This document shows, piece by piece, positions 18,208 through 26,303 of a stretch of 36,642 nt of DNA. The DNA comes from Gemmiger sp. An87. GTDB taxonomy: Bacteria > Bacillota > Clostridia > Oscillospirales > Ruminococcaceae. How positions within the stretch are numbered: position 1 is the stretch's first letter; every line of letters begins with the position of its first letter. The stretch spans positions 1-36,642 of the forward strand of contig NZ_NFHD01000032.1 of NCBI RefSeq assembly GCF_002159185.1, given 5' to 3'. A program made the position numbers and the translations under genes. Under the pieces are notes generated by a model. That model did not search any database. It saw only the letters and a list, made by a program, of their open reading frames with translations, and was not told the DNA's origin.

Positions 18208-19496
18208 TGATTGCTTTGCTCCTTTGAATAGAAAGTATCGTCCGCCGAAAGGCCGTCCTGGGCCAGCATGGCCTGCATGGCGCTAATCTCGGTGGATACA
18301 TCCAGCGCGGTGTCGCTGAGCAGATCATCGCGCAGGTTCTCGAAGGCACGATTCACCGTGTGCAGAATGCCGGTGATTTCCAGCTTGATGTTTCCTGCCA
18401 CCTCGCCCTTCTGGTCCTTCACATCATCGTAGGTTTTCAGCAGCTTCAGGGTGGTGGGCATGTAATACCGCACCAGACGGCGAACCTTTCCGGCGCTGTT
18501 CGGATGATCCTCCACCCAATCCAGAATTTCACCGGCCTGGGTCTGCATGCGCACCAGCTCCTGCTGCAGGTCCGGTTCGTTCGCCGCGGCGGCTGCATGC
18601 TCACCCAGCACCTTCAGGAACTGAGCTCCCTGATCCAGGGTTGCCCGCAGCTCGGCCCCTGCCGGGTCTGCTTCTTCCTGCTGGCGGCGGGCCTCCTGGG
18701 CACGGCGCTCCTCTTCCTGTTGACGCTGAAGCTCCCGGTATTCCGCTGCATTCAGGAAAAACCGTTCCTCTTCCTCATCCAGATAGGCATTGGGCAGCCA
18801 GCCCTTGCGGATCATAAGGGTCAGATCCTTTTTTACAAAGGGGACCGGGCGCTGCACCACCTCACTGAGCCGGGTCAGCGGCACATTGGTCTGCTGGCCC
18901 ATGCCCATCAGGTAGCGCTTGCGGCGGAAACGGCGGCCCGGCTGCAAAAACAACCAGCGAGCGCCCAGCCCAAATGCAACGCAAAGCGCCAGGAAAAATA
19001 CACCGGTGACAATGCCCAGCGCAAGCGGCCCGGACACAAATCCCATCACAAGGCACATCACGCCGAAGAAGCCCAGCACCACGGCGCAGCCTGTGGCCAC
19101 GGTGCCGCCCATCATGCACAGGCCGTTGGACACTGTTTCTCCCAGTCGGTCCACTACCCGGTCCACCCGGGCAGCCGCACGGTTTGCACCAGCATGCGTC
19201 TGCGACGCCTTGTAGCGGGGGGCACCAGTGGCAGAGGACCGCACCGGCTGCGGGGGCTGCTGGCCCTGTTTGCCTGCGGCCTGGGCCTCGTTCAGGCTCT
19301 TCTGCACCTGATCCCAGCCCTCCTTCAGCCCCCGGCCCACCTCGGTGGCCACAGCGGCGCCCAGCTCGTTCATGCTGCGGCATACCTCGTCCCAGGGGTC
19401 CTGACCGCCGGGCGTACGGCCGCTTCCGGTCTGGCCACGGCGCTGCTGGCCCTGACGGCCCCAGGCATCGTATTCATACGGTCGTTTCTCTGCCAT
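18204..19496 (-). CDS. XpaC-like protein (5-bromo-4-chloroindolyl phosphate hydrolysis family)
   Basis: Protein of about 430 residues. The N-terminal 100 residues are Gly/Gln-rich and disordered (GRQGQQRRGQTGSGRTPGG). Two to three membrane helices lie at about 130-190 (GTVATGCAVVLGFFGVMCLV; LALGIVTGVFFLALCVAFGL). A Glu/Arg-rich coiled coil follows (RELQRQQEEERRAQEARR), then a C-terminal domain with VRRLVRYYMPTTLKLLKTYD, AFENLRDDLLSDTALDVSTE and MQAMLAQDGL, the pattern of the halogenated-indolyl-phosphate-hydrolysis (XpaC) family. The family name comes from a plate phenotype; the true role is unknown, though Bacillus XpaC is next to a TelA-like gene, absent here. Start: ATG 19496, with ATG 19514 as alternative. 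Confidence 0.82.
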   Translation of the reverse strand: MAEKRPYEYDAWGRQGQQRRGQTGSGRTPGGQDPWDEVCRSMNELGAAVATEVGRGLKEGWDQVQKSLNEAQAAGKQGQQPPQPVRSSATGAPRYKASQTHAGANRAAARVDRVVDRLGETVSNGLCMMGGTVATGCAVVLGFFGVMCLVMGFVSGPLALGIVTGVFFLALCVAFGLGARWLFLQPGRRFRRKRYLMGMGQQTNVPLTRLSEVVQRPVPFVKKDLTLMIRKGWLPNAYLDEEEERFFLNAAEYRELQRQQEEERRAQEARRQQEEADPAGAELRATLDQGAQFLKVLGEHAAAAANEPDLQQELVRMQTQAGEILDWVEDHPNSAGKVRRLVRYYMPTTLKLLKTYDDVKDQKGEVAGNIKLEITGILHTVNRAFENLRDDLLSDTALDVSTEISAMQAMLAQDGLSADDTFYSKEQSNQ

Positions 19497-19567
19497 CTTC
19501 TCTTCCCCATCCATTCCGTTTTATCGTTCCGGCCTGCCGGGCAGCGCCCGAAAAGCCGCTGTTCACA

Positions 19568-21160
19568 TCATTCCTGCGGGCCACCGGTGGCCATCAGCGC
19601 CCGGGCACAGCGCAGGCCATCCACTGCGGCACTCACAATACCGCCCGCGTAACCCGCGCCCTCGCCGCAGGGATACAGCCCCGGCAGTGCGGTACACTGC
19701 AGATTCCCTCCCCGTTCCAGTCGCACCGGGCTTGAGGTACGTGTTTCCAGGCCGGTGAGCACTGCGTCCGCCGCGGTATAGCCCCGCAGCTTGCGTTCAA
19801 AGGCGGAAAGGCCGGTGCGCAGCGTTCCGGCCAGCTCCTCGGGCAGCAGGCTGCCCAGATCATAAGCGCGAACGCCCCGGTCATAGGTGGGCTCCACCCG
19901 ATTCAGGTCCAGCCGCCCCTTGCCCTGCAGAAAGCTTTGCACGGTCTCCGCAGGGGCCACATAACCGCCGCCGCCCGCCGCATAGGCTGCCCGCTCCAGC
20001 TGCCGCTGAAAGGCAATGGCCTTGGCCGGGTCCTGATCGAAGTCCCGGCCATCCACACTGACCACCACCGCCGCGTTGGCATTTTTGCCCGCACGGGCGT
20101 GATAGCTCATACCGTTGGTGAGCGCGCCGCCCTCCTCGCTGGCCGAGGCAACCACCTGGCCGCCGGGGCACATGCAGAAGGTGTAGACGCAACGCTCACC
20201 CACATGCTGGCTGAGCTGATATTCCCCCCGGGGCAGAGCCGGATGGCCTGCCGCCTGGTGGTAAAGGCTTTTTTCGATCTCGGTCTGCAGATGCTCCGCA
20301 CGGAAGCCCACCGAGAAAGGCTTGCAAACAAGGGGCAAGCCCTCCTCCTGCAGCATCTCGAAGGTATCCCGCGCCGAGTGGCCTACCGCCAGAATCAGCG
20401 CCGGAGTAGCAATATCGCCGCCGGTGGTCTGCACGCCGCAGAGCTTCCCGTTTTCCCGGATCAGTCCGGTGAGACAGGTATTGAAGCGCACCTCGCCGCC
20501 CAGCTGCTGAATCTCGCCCCGGATGGACTGAATCACGCCCCGCAGCAGATCAGTGCCCACATGGGGCTTCTGCCGGTAGGCGATCTCGGCCGGTGCACCG
20601 TGGCGCAGCAGCGTCTGGGTCACAAAGCCGCACAGCTCGTCGTTAATGCGGGTGGTAAGCTTTCCGTCGGAGAAGGTTCCCGCGCCGCCCTCGCCAAACT
20701 GGATGTTGGCGTTGGGGTTCAGCTGGCCGGTGGCGGAGAAATGCTCCACTGCCTTAACCCGCTCCTCCAGGGCCGGACCCCGCTCCAGCACGATGGGGCG
20801 GTATCCGGCCCTGGCCAGTGCCAGTGCAGCGAACAGACCCGCCGGGCCCAGGCCGCACACAACCGGGCGGCCGCCCAGTGGCGTCTTGGCAATTTCAGGC
20901 CGGAATTCCACCTGCTTGGATATAGCAACGCAGGGCGCGGCCCCGGCCAAGGCCGGTTCCGCACCCTCGTTTTTCAAGGTGATGGCGATGGTATACACCA
21001 GCACGGGCTTGCCGTGCCGGGCATCCACCGAAAGCTTTGCCACCCCCGCGCTGGCCACCTGGCTTTCAGGCAGGCGCAGGGTTTTCAAGGCCATGGCTTT
21101 GGCCTGCTGCTCGGGCTGGGGCACGTTCAGCCCCACCCGAAGCCCTCGAATCAACAGCAT
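19568..21160 (-). CDS. NAD(P)/FAD-dependent oxidoreductase, COG2509-type
   Basis: 530-residue flavoprotein dehydrogenase of unknown physiological substrate. The N-terminal domain of about 95 residues (LLIRGLRVGLNVPQPEQQAK) is typical of this uncharacterised group. The FAD Rossmann motif VVCGLGPAGLFAALALARAG (quoted whole) is near residue 103-122 and is followed by VLERG. Later come GEGGAGTFSDGKLTTR, LAVGHSARDTFEML, YTFCMCPGGQVVASASEEGG, the GMSYHAR segment and the C-terminal FAD motif GLYPCGEGAGYAGGIVSAAV. It begins 9 bases after the cdaR stop. The cdaA-cdaR-FAD order suggests one transcript; in other Firmicutes glmM normally follows cdaR but is not seen here. Confidence 0.9.
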   Translation of the reverse strand: MLLIRGLRVGLNVPQPEQQAKAMALKTLRLPESQVASAGVAKLSVDARHGKPVLVYTIAITLKNEGAEPALAGAAPCVAISKQVEFRPEIAKTPLGGRPVVCGLGPAGLFAALALARAGYRPIVLERGPALEERVKAVEHFSATGQLNPNANIQFGEGGAGTFSDGKLTTRINDELCGFVTQTLLRHGAPAEIAYRQKPHVGTDLLRGVIQSIRGEIQQLGGEVRFNTCLTGLIRENGKLCGVQTTGGDIATPALILAVGHSARDTFEMLQEEGLPLVCKPFSVGFRAEHLQTEIEKSLYHQAAGHPALPRGEYQLSQHVGERCVYTFCMCPGGQVVASASEEGGALTNGMSYHARAGKNANAAVVVSVDGRDFDQDPAKAIAFQRQLERAAYAAGGGGYVAPAETVQSFLQGKGRLDLNRVEPTYDRGVRAYDLGSLLPEELAGTLRTGLSAFERKLRGYTAADAVLTGLETRTSSPVRLERGGNLQCTALPGLYPCGEGAGYAGGIVSAAVDGLRCARALMATGGPQE

Positions 21161-21169
21161 CTTTTCTGA

Positions 21170-22444
21170 TCAGCTCCCGGAATTTACTGTGATGGAACAC
21201 TCTACCGAATAGCTGCCCACTGCGAAAATGGTGCTGGAAGAGGGTACCGATATGGAGGCCGAAAGGTTCTCCGTGCCTGCGACCACCTGGCTCTGGCTCA
21301 TATCCACCGTGGCAACCACGCTGCTGGGGGACAGTTCCTCCAGCTCGTCCTCGGGGCCGATCAGCGTTACGTTGGACACCTTAGTGTCGTTCACCGTTAC
21401 CGTGTAGCCGTCCGGCTGATTGATGGTGCGGATGTTCGCCACATTCAGGGTACGGCTTGCAAGGCCGGTGGTGTCAAAGCTCAGGGTGATGGTCTTCACA
21501 TTGTTCTTGCTTTCCACGCCCTTGGGCAGGTTCACGGTGAGGCTGTAGGACTTATCCAGCTCAAAGGTGGACAAGTCAAAGTCGCTTACCGCCAGCTCGG
21601 TGAGGCTTTCCAGCGTCTCGGGGCGGCCGCTCACCACCATGGTCTCCTGGGACAGGGTGTAGTTCAAAGTATTCAGGTCGAAGCCCTCCGGCACGTTGAT
21701 GAAGTTCACCGCCAGGGGCAGCTCCTTGGTCTGGTAAATGTTGATGGTTACATCCACCACCGTGGTGTCCATGGTGGTGTACTGCAGGCTCAAAGGCTGA
21801 CCCTGAGCATCCTGCGCTTCCAGCGTGACCGTTTTGATCTTGCTCTCCGACATATTCTCCAGATCAGAGCTGGGCTCCACCCGGGCCACGATCCGATCAA
21901 TGCTGTCCACCTCGCTGGCGGGACCGTTCACGGTCACCGAGCTGGGAGAAGCCACAGTGCCCTGCAGGATATAGCCATCCGCGATGGTCAGATCGCTTGC
22001 CTGCACCTGCACGGTAAAGGTTTTTTCCTCCACGGAATCGAACACCACGGTAACCCGCTCGTCCTTATTCACGGTAGCCTTCACCTGGCTGGCGCTGTCC
22101 CGCACCAGCACGCGCAGAGGCAGGGTCACCTCGCCGGGGCCGTTCACCGAGGAATAGTCGGGATAGACCACGAAATCTTCCGCCTTCAGGCCGCTCAGGT
22201 CATAGCCATTGCCCTCCAGCTTCAGGGAAACACTCTTTTGCGGGTTGTTTACGATATCCAGCCCCTTGCTGGTATAGCTTGTGGAATTATAGGTGAAGTC
22301 CACCGGCACATTGTAAAGTGTAAAGGTGGAATTGGGGTTGATCACCATAGTGACCACCATCCACATCGCCACTGCCAGCAGAATGGACAGCGGGATGGAA
22401 AAACGCCGGTCGTCCAGCAGAGATTTATCTTTGTCCTTTTTCAT
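21170..22444 (-). CDS. cdaR: CdaR, YbbR-domain regulator of the diadenylate cyclase
   Basis: Membrane-anchored extracytoplasmic protein that modulates CdaA. 424 residues: a charged cytoplasmic N-terminus (MKKDKDKSLLDDRRFS), one membrane helix at about 17-36 (IPLSILLAVAMWMVVTMVIN), then three to four YbbR beta-domains outside. Their repeated signature can be seen as NVPVDF, LPLAVNFINVPEGF and the VTVNGPASEVDSID, VSGRPETLESLTEL and VTLIGPEDELEEL segments. It overlaps cdaA by 20 bases (start 22444, cdaA stop 22425), so the pair is translationally coupled. Confidence 0.95.
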   Translation of the reverse strand: MKKDKDKSLLDDRRFSIPLSILLAVAMWMVVTMVINPNSTFTLYNVPVDFTYNSTSYTSKGLDIVNNPQKSVSLKLEGNGYDLSGLKAEDFVVYPDYSSVNGPGEVTLPLRVLVRDSASQVKATVNKDERVTVVFDSVEEKTFTVQVQASDLTIADGYILQGTVASPSSVTVNGPASEVDSIDRIVARVEPSSDLENMSESKIKTVTLEAQDAQGQPLSLQYTTMDTTVVDVTINIYQTKELPLAVNFINVPEGFDLNTLNYTLSQETMVVSGRPETLESLTELAVSDFDLSTFELDKSYSLTVNLPKGVESKNNVKTITLSFDTTGLASRTLNVANIRTINQPDGYTVTVNDTKVSNVTLIGPEDELEELSPSSVVATVDMSQSQVVAGTENLSASISVPSSSTIFAVGSYSVECSITVNSGS

Positions 22445-23306
22445 TCTTTTTTCTCCAGAAAGAAGATTTTTTAGGAGTGTCCTGCTGTTCGGGAGGAACC
22501 AGTTCCTCCTGAAGCAGGTTGAACAGATTCTGACGGTCCAGCCGGCGGATCAGCACGCCGTTCTTTGCCAGCGAGATGATGCCGGTCTCTTCACTGACCA
22601 CCACCACCACCGCGTCGGAATTTTCGCTCATACCCAGCGCCGCCCGGTGACGGGTGCCCATGTCCTTGCCGATTTCCAGATTGTCTGACAGCGGCAGCAC
22701 ACAGCCCGCCGCCTTCAGCATACCGTCGCGCACCACCACGGCGCCGTCGTGCAAAGGCGTGCCTTCGTAAAAGATGGTGCCCAGCATCTCCCGGTTCACA
22801 TCGCCGTTCAGCGGAGTGCCGGTGCGGATGATCTCGGACAGATTGGTGTTGCGTTCCAGCACGATCAGCGCGCCGGTGTTGGTGTCGGACAATTGCTCCG
22901 CAGCATCACAGATGGCCAGGCAGGCATTCTGCCACTGAGCACGCAGGCCCGGGTCCATCCGGCGGCTGCGCAGCAGCTTGGACGCCCATTTGTCCGTGCG
23001 GCCCATCTGCTCCAGTGCCCGGCGAAGCTCCGGCTGGAACAGTACCACCAGCGCCAGGATACCAACCTGCAGCACGCTGTTCATAACCCACATCACGGTG
23101 CGCAGCCCCAGGATATACGCCAGTGCGTACACCGCAACCACAACAATCGCGCCCTTGGCCAGCTGCGCGGCCCGGGTCTTGCGGATCACTGCCAGCAGCT
23201 CGTAGATCACGAAGGCGACGATGGCAATATCCAGAATATTCTGCGGCTGCAGCCAGATGGACATCAAATTGCCCACAAACTGGCTGATTTCAAACCCATT
23301 CGCCAC
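22425..23306 (-). CDS. cdaA: Diadenylate cyclase CdaA (GTG start)
   Basis: Makes cyclic di-AMP from two ATP at the membrane. Three membrane helices lie at about 22-43, 50-68 and 73-92. The DAC domain follows: LIVLERNTNLSEIIRTGT, FYEGTPLHDGAVVVRDG (DGA at 187-189), then GTRHRAALGMSE (RHR at 219-221), all catalytic motifs intact. I start at the GTG at 23306 because AGGAGG lies exactly 7 bases upstream; codons further upstream run through this ribosome binding site and are not credible. 293 residues, normal for CdaA. The downstream overlap with cdaR is conserved in the family. Confidence 0.96.
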   Translation of the reverse strand: MANGFEISQFVGNLMSIWLQPQNILDIAIVAFVIYELLAVIRKTRAAQLAKGAIVVVAVYALAYILGLRTVMWVMNSVLQVGILALVVLFQPELRRALEQMGRTDKWASKLLRSRRMDPGLRAQWQNACLAICDAAEQLSDTNTGALIVLERNTNLSEIIRTGTPLNGDVNREMLGTIFYEGTPLHDGAVVVRDGMLKAAGCVLPLSDNLEIGKDMGTRHRAALGMSENSDAVVVVVSEETGIISLAKNGVLIRRLDRQNLFNLLQEELVPPEQQDTPKKSSFWRKKNEKGQR

Positions 23307-23446
23307 AAAAAAACCTCCTGTTTGCGCCACTCCGGTCCGGTTGGCCCGGCGGCGCAGTGTTTCAAAACTCCATGTGATTCATCATTCGGTGCTCCCCGGA
23401 TAAAACCGCCGGAACAGGCACCGCATCTGCGCATGTTACCATTGTT

Positions 23447-23455
23447 AGTATATCA
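23447..23455 (-). promoter_or_regulatory. Extended -10 promoter for cdaA-cdaR
   Basis: The minus strand reads TGATATACT (TGn plus TATACT at 23452-23447) in the 190-base gap after ispDF. The -35 (TTTTCA) is weak. The start would lie near 23441, giving a leader of about 135 bases. Confidence 0.5.
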
Positions 23456-23495
23456 CACGCCCGCAGGCTTGAAAACCTTTTTTTGGGTCTGCCGG

Positions 23496-24608
23496 TCAGC
23501 GGGTAATCAGTGCCACCGCATGCACTGCGATGCCTTCGCCTGCACCGGTAAAGCCAAGCTTTTCCTCGGTAGTGGCCTTGACGCTCACCTGCTCTTCGGA
23601 AATGCCAAAGGCTTCGGCCAGGTTCCGGCGCATGGCGGGAATGTGGGGGGCCAGCTTGGGTGCCTGGCACAGAATGGTGGAGTCGATGTTCTCGATCTTC
23701 CAGCCCTGACCAGCCATCAGGCGGGCCACATGACGAGCCAGCTCCAGACTGTCCGCCCCCTTGTAGGCGGGGTCGGTATCCGGGAAATGCTTGCCGATGT
23801 CACCCAAAGCGGCAGCGCCTAGCACTGCATCCATTACCGCATGAGTCAGTACATCTGCATCGGAGTGGCCCAGCAGCCCCTTTTCGTAGGGGATATCCAC
23901 TCCGCCCAGAATCAGGCGGCGGCCCTCCACCAGCTTATGTACGTCATATCCATGGCCAATGCGCATGCTTGTCTCTCCTTTCAGGTCCTCAGGTGTGGTG
24001 ATTTTATAGTTGGCGTAATCGCCCGCAGTCAGCACCACCGTCCGGCCTGCCTGCTCGAACAGCTGGCAGTCGTCGGTGATGGAATCGTCCGCCGCGTGGG
24101 CCAGCAGCTCCAGATACAGCGCCCGGTCAAAGCACTGGGGCGTCTGCACCGCAAACAGCGTCTCACGGGGAGGGGTCCCCTTCACCCGGCCATCCTCTGC
24201 CTGCTTGATGGTATCCTTCACCGGCACCGCGGGGGCTGCTGCACCGGTGCTGGCCGCTGCCTCCAGCGCCTGAGTAATCACCGCCTCGCTCACGAAGGGA
24301 CGGGCCGCATCATGGATGGCCACCAGCTCGCCGCTGGCCGCGCTCACACCGTTGCGCACGCTGATTGCGCGGGTGGCTCCGCCGCGCACCAGAGTCACCG
24401 GCTTTTCGCAGGCAGCTGCCGCCGCGCGGGCGGGGCCTTCATTTTCGCCGGTCACCAGCACAATATCCCTCACCAGCGGGTGCCGGTCAAAGGCCCCCAG
24501 ACTCATTTCCAGCACGGTGCCGCCGGAAATTCGGCAGGAAAGTTTGTCAAAGCCCATCCGGCGGGAAGAACCGGCGGCCACGATCACAGCGGTAACGGTT
24601 TTGTTCAT
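23496..24608 (-). CDS. ispDF: Bifunctional MEP-pathway enzyme IspDF
   Basis: Fusion of two non-consecutive isoprenoid enzymes. The N-terminal IspD (about 1-215) makes [56 protein letters not shown] and TDDCQLFE. The C-terminal IspF (about 217-370) makes MEc[14 protein letters not shown] with the metal ligands Asp and His, [33 protein letters not shown] and the final [20 protein letters not shown] (quoted whole). The Met beginning IspF (MRIGHGYDV) shows the fusion point, with a very short linker. The start is ATG 24608 with AGGAGG 8 bases upstream. A TATAAT near 24685 flanked by an inverted repeat is a candidate promoter. Confidence 0.96.
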   Translation of the reverse strand: MNKTVTAVIVAAGSSRRMGFDKLSCRISGGTVLEMSLGAFDRHPLVRDIVLVTGENEGPARAAAAACEKPVTLVRGGATRAISVRNGVSAASGELVAIHDAARPFVSEAVITQALEAAASTGAAAPAVPVKDTIKQAEDGRVKGTPPRETLFAVQTPQCFDRALYLELLAHAADDSITDDCQLFEQAGRTVVLTAGDYANYKITTPEDLKGETSMRIGHGYDVHKLVEGRRLILGGVDIPYEKGLLGHSDADVLTHAVMDAVLGAAALGDIGKHFPDTDPAYKGADSLELARHVARLMAGQGWKIENIDSTILCQAPKLAPHIPAMRRNLAEAFGISEEQVSVKATTEEKLGFTGAGEGIAVHAVALITR

Positions 24609-24671
24609 GCTTGGTGCCTCCTGGCGCGGAATCGCCCGCCCTGCAAAGCGTTCCGCTTTCATTGTTTATAA

Positions 24672-24695
24672 CAAGATCCATTATATCGTATCTTG
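24672..24695 (-). promoter_or_regulatory. Candidate -10 box inside an inverted repeat upstream of ispDF
   Basis: TATAAT on the minus strand (24685-24680) lies inside CAAGAT-N12-ATCTTG (24672-24677 with 24690-24695). No convincing -35 is present. The symmetry could be an operator, or chance in a short AT-rich stretch. Confidence 0.3.
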
Positions 24696-24731
24696 CTCTA
24701 AAAATCCACCGGGTGCACACCACACGCGCAC

Positions 24732-24770
24732 AAAAAACAGGCCGCCCCGGCACCATATACCGAAACGGCC
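24732..24770 (-). terminator. Rho-independent terminator after spo0A
   Basis: On the minus strand GGCCGTTTCGG pairs with CCGGGGCGGCC (three T-G wobbles), followed by TGTTTTTT (24770 down to 24732), 26 bases past the stop at 24796. The wobbles make it stronger as minus-strand RNA. Confidence 0.82.
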
Positions 24771-24795
24771 CTCTATTCTCTGCCTTTCTGCGCAC

Positions 24796-25548
24796 TTAGG
24801 CCTGACGCTGCTTTTTGTCCAGGCGCATCCGGTCGCTGATCATGGCAACAAACTCCGAGTTGGTGGGCTTCCCCCGCAGATTGTGGATGGTGTAACCGAA
24901 GTAGCTGTTCAGGGTGTCCACATCGCCCCGGTCCCAGGCTACCTCGATGGCATGGCGGATGGCCCGCTCCACCCGGCTGGCGGTGGTACCGTTCTGCTTG
25001 GCAATTTCCGGGTACAACCGCTTGGTCACCGCGTTGATGTAATCCTGGTCCTCCATGGTCAGCAGGATGGCATCCCGCAAAAACTGGTAGCCTTTGATGT
25101 GGGCGGGCACCCCGATCTGGTGTAAAATTTCACTGACCCGTACCTCGTCGTTGCCGGTGCCGATCTGCCGGTGCACCGGCGCCTTGCCCAGAGCCTTCAT
25201 CGTCCGGCCTGCCAGGATCTGCTCGTCAAAGGGGCGCACATAATAGAAAGCAAACCCGCTCTCCAGCAGCTCCTGCTCCGCCTCCTCATTCTGGAAGGGG
25301 CCGGTGGCAAAGAAAACAGCGCTGCCGCCCTGGGCCTCATAACGCTGCTTTACCGCCAGCGCATCCAGCCCGGGCATGAACACCTCCAGAAGAACCGCGC
25401 GGGGCCGGTATTCCAGCATTTTCTCCAGCACCTGCGTGCCGTCCTTCGGGCACACAACAACCTCCATGCCGCGCCCTTCCAGCGCGGCAACGCAGGCGGC
25501 AGTGGCCGCTTCGCCCAGATCGGTCATTAAAAATTTCATGGTTTCCAT
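24796..25548 (-). CDS. spo0A: Sporulation master regulator Spo0A with a degenerate receiver domain
   Basis: Transcription factor that commits cells to sporulation. The 250-residue length and C-terminal DNA-binding domain (about 135-245) are typical: HQIGVPAHIKGYQFLRDAI, KRLYPEIAKQNGTTASRVER (HTH recognition region), AIRHAIEVAWDRGD and SYFGYTIHNLRGKPTNSEF. The N-terminal receiver (1-118) has the right fold pattern but an abnormal active site. Where Bacillus has the phospho-acceptor in LDIIMP, this protein has LEVFMPGLD, so Glu55 replaces Asp; the acidic pair reads TDL (Asp10 kept, second acid replaced by Leu11); and the conserved Lys before PFD is Arg105. The nearby kinase-linked response regulator at 34713 is canonical, so this is not a general reading error. 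It starts at ATG 25548 with AGGAGG upstream. Confidence 0.96.
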   Translation of the reverse strand: METMKFLMTDLGEAATAACVAALEGRGMEVVVCPKDGTQVLEKMLEYRPRAVLLEVFMPGLDALAVKQRYEAQGGSAVFFATGPFQNEEAEQELLESGFAFYYVRPFDEQILAGRTMKALGKAPVHRQIGTGNDEVRVSEILHQIGVPAHIKGYQFLRDAILLTMEDQDYINAVTKRLYPEIAKQNGTTASRVERAIRHAIEVAWDRGDVDTLNSYFGYTIHNLRGKPTNSEFVAMISDRMRLDKKQRQA

Positions 25549-25614
25549 TGTTGCTTCCTCCTGTTTTTACATCCGTTTTGCGGGTGGTTTCGCTGTGTTG
25601 TTTTAACAATGGAA

Positions 25615-25643
25615 ATTTTACCATATATTTCCAGTAGTTGCAA
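25615..25643 (-). promoter_or_regulatory. Promoter for spo0A in an AT-rich region with direct repeats
   Basis: The minus strand shows TTGCAA (25643-25638), a 17-base spacer and TAAAAT (25620-25615) preceded by TGG, an extended -10. The element ATATGGTAAAA occurs twice in the region, at this -10 and again near 25655-25668. No match to a Spo0A box or a convincing sigma-H promoter was found. Confidence 0.6.
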
Positions 25644-25811
25644 TAGTTAATTCCAGTTTTTACCATATTATTGGAAATATTTTCCTGCTCATTTCTCCTC
25701 TTTTTCGCCTTCTTGTACATAAAACCGCCAGGTTTCCCGTTCAGCTGTCATCTGTCACATCTTGCAGGACCACCACCGAACACCCTTTCTCACCTGCACC
25801 TTACCCCTGTA
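25644..25811. other. Intergenic region upstream of spo0A
   Basis: AT-rich stretch with a second TATGGTAAAA element near 25660. I see no gene in it; the short reading frames have neither ribosome binding sites nor recognisable products. Confidence 0.4.
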
Positions 25812-25852
25812 AATAAAAAATGCAGCCCGGTGTACAAAAGCCACCGGGCTGC
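25812..25852 (-). terminator. Terminator after the membrane protein pair
   Basis: Perfect 11-bp stem GCAGCCCGGTG/CACCGGGCTGC (25822-25832 with 25842-25852). The minus strand continues ATTTTTTATTT; the plus side has only GCTTTT. It lies just past the stop at 25868. Confidence 0.88.
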
Positions 25853-25867
25853 GCTTTTCATTCTATC

Positions 25868-26262
25868 TCATTCTCTTTTCTTTCTGACAAACCAGGAGGA
25901 AAGAACTGCCGCCGAAAACACCGCTACATGCAACACCGTATTCGGCACAGTAAAATTGTAAGTATTGGATACCTCCCCATACTCCAGCAGAAAACGGCAG
26001 GCCAATCCCATACAAGAGCACACCACCGTTACCAACACCACAAACCATACGCCTGCTTTTCCAAAAAAACGCCGCAGCATTTGCCCCGTTATTACCGCAG
26101 AAACAAGTACGGCATAGAGATTCACCGCTATAATCGTCAACGGCCACTTCCGGCTCAGGTTATACAGTGGAAATCCGCAGCAGTTGATAAACACCATAAA
26201 ACGAAAACAAATGCACACATCGCACGCCGGTGTTTTTGTATTCTGTTTTCCGGCTGATCCAT
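25868..26262 (-). CDS. Small hypothetical membrane protein, probably frameshifted
   Basis: I do not recognise the family. The long downstream frame encodes three hydrophobic segments: around WPLTIIAVNLYAVLVSAVIT, GVWFVVLVTVVCSCMGLA and VLHVAVFSAAVLSSWFV, ending RKKRE. The only start with a ribosome binding site (GAGG, 9 bases upstream) is ATG 26262, in another frame: MDQPENRIQKHRRAMCAFVF, a basic N-terminus leading into a helix, which stops at 26155. Adding one T in the TTTT run at 26201-26198 joins the two frames into a smooth protein of about 131 residues (...FVFV-FMVFINCCGFPLYNL). So this is a pseudogene, a sequencing error, or a protein starting internally without a good RBS. It follows a similar membrane protein gene, probably co-transcribed. 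Confidence 0.55.
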
Positions 26263-26303
26263 ATCCTGTGGCCTCGCTTTCTCCGTTTGCAGCTGTTGTT
26301 TTC

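Noticed and set aside
24672-24695. Spo0A-box or known operator around the ispDF -10
   Set aside because: The CAAGAT/ATCTTG symmetry does not resemble TTGTCGAA or any operator I can name, so it is listed only as a weak regulatory candidate.
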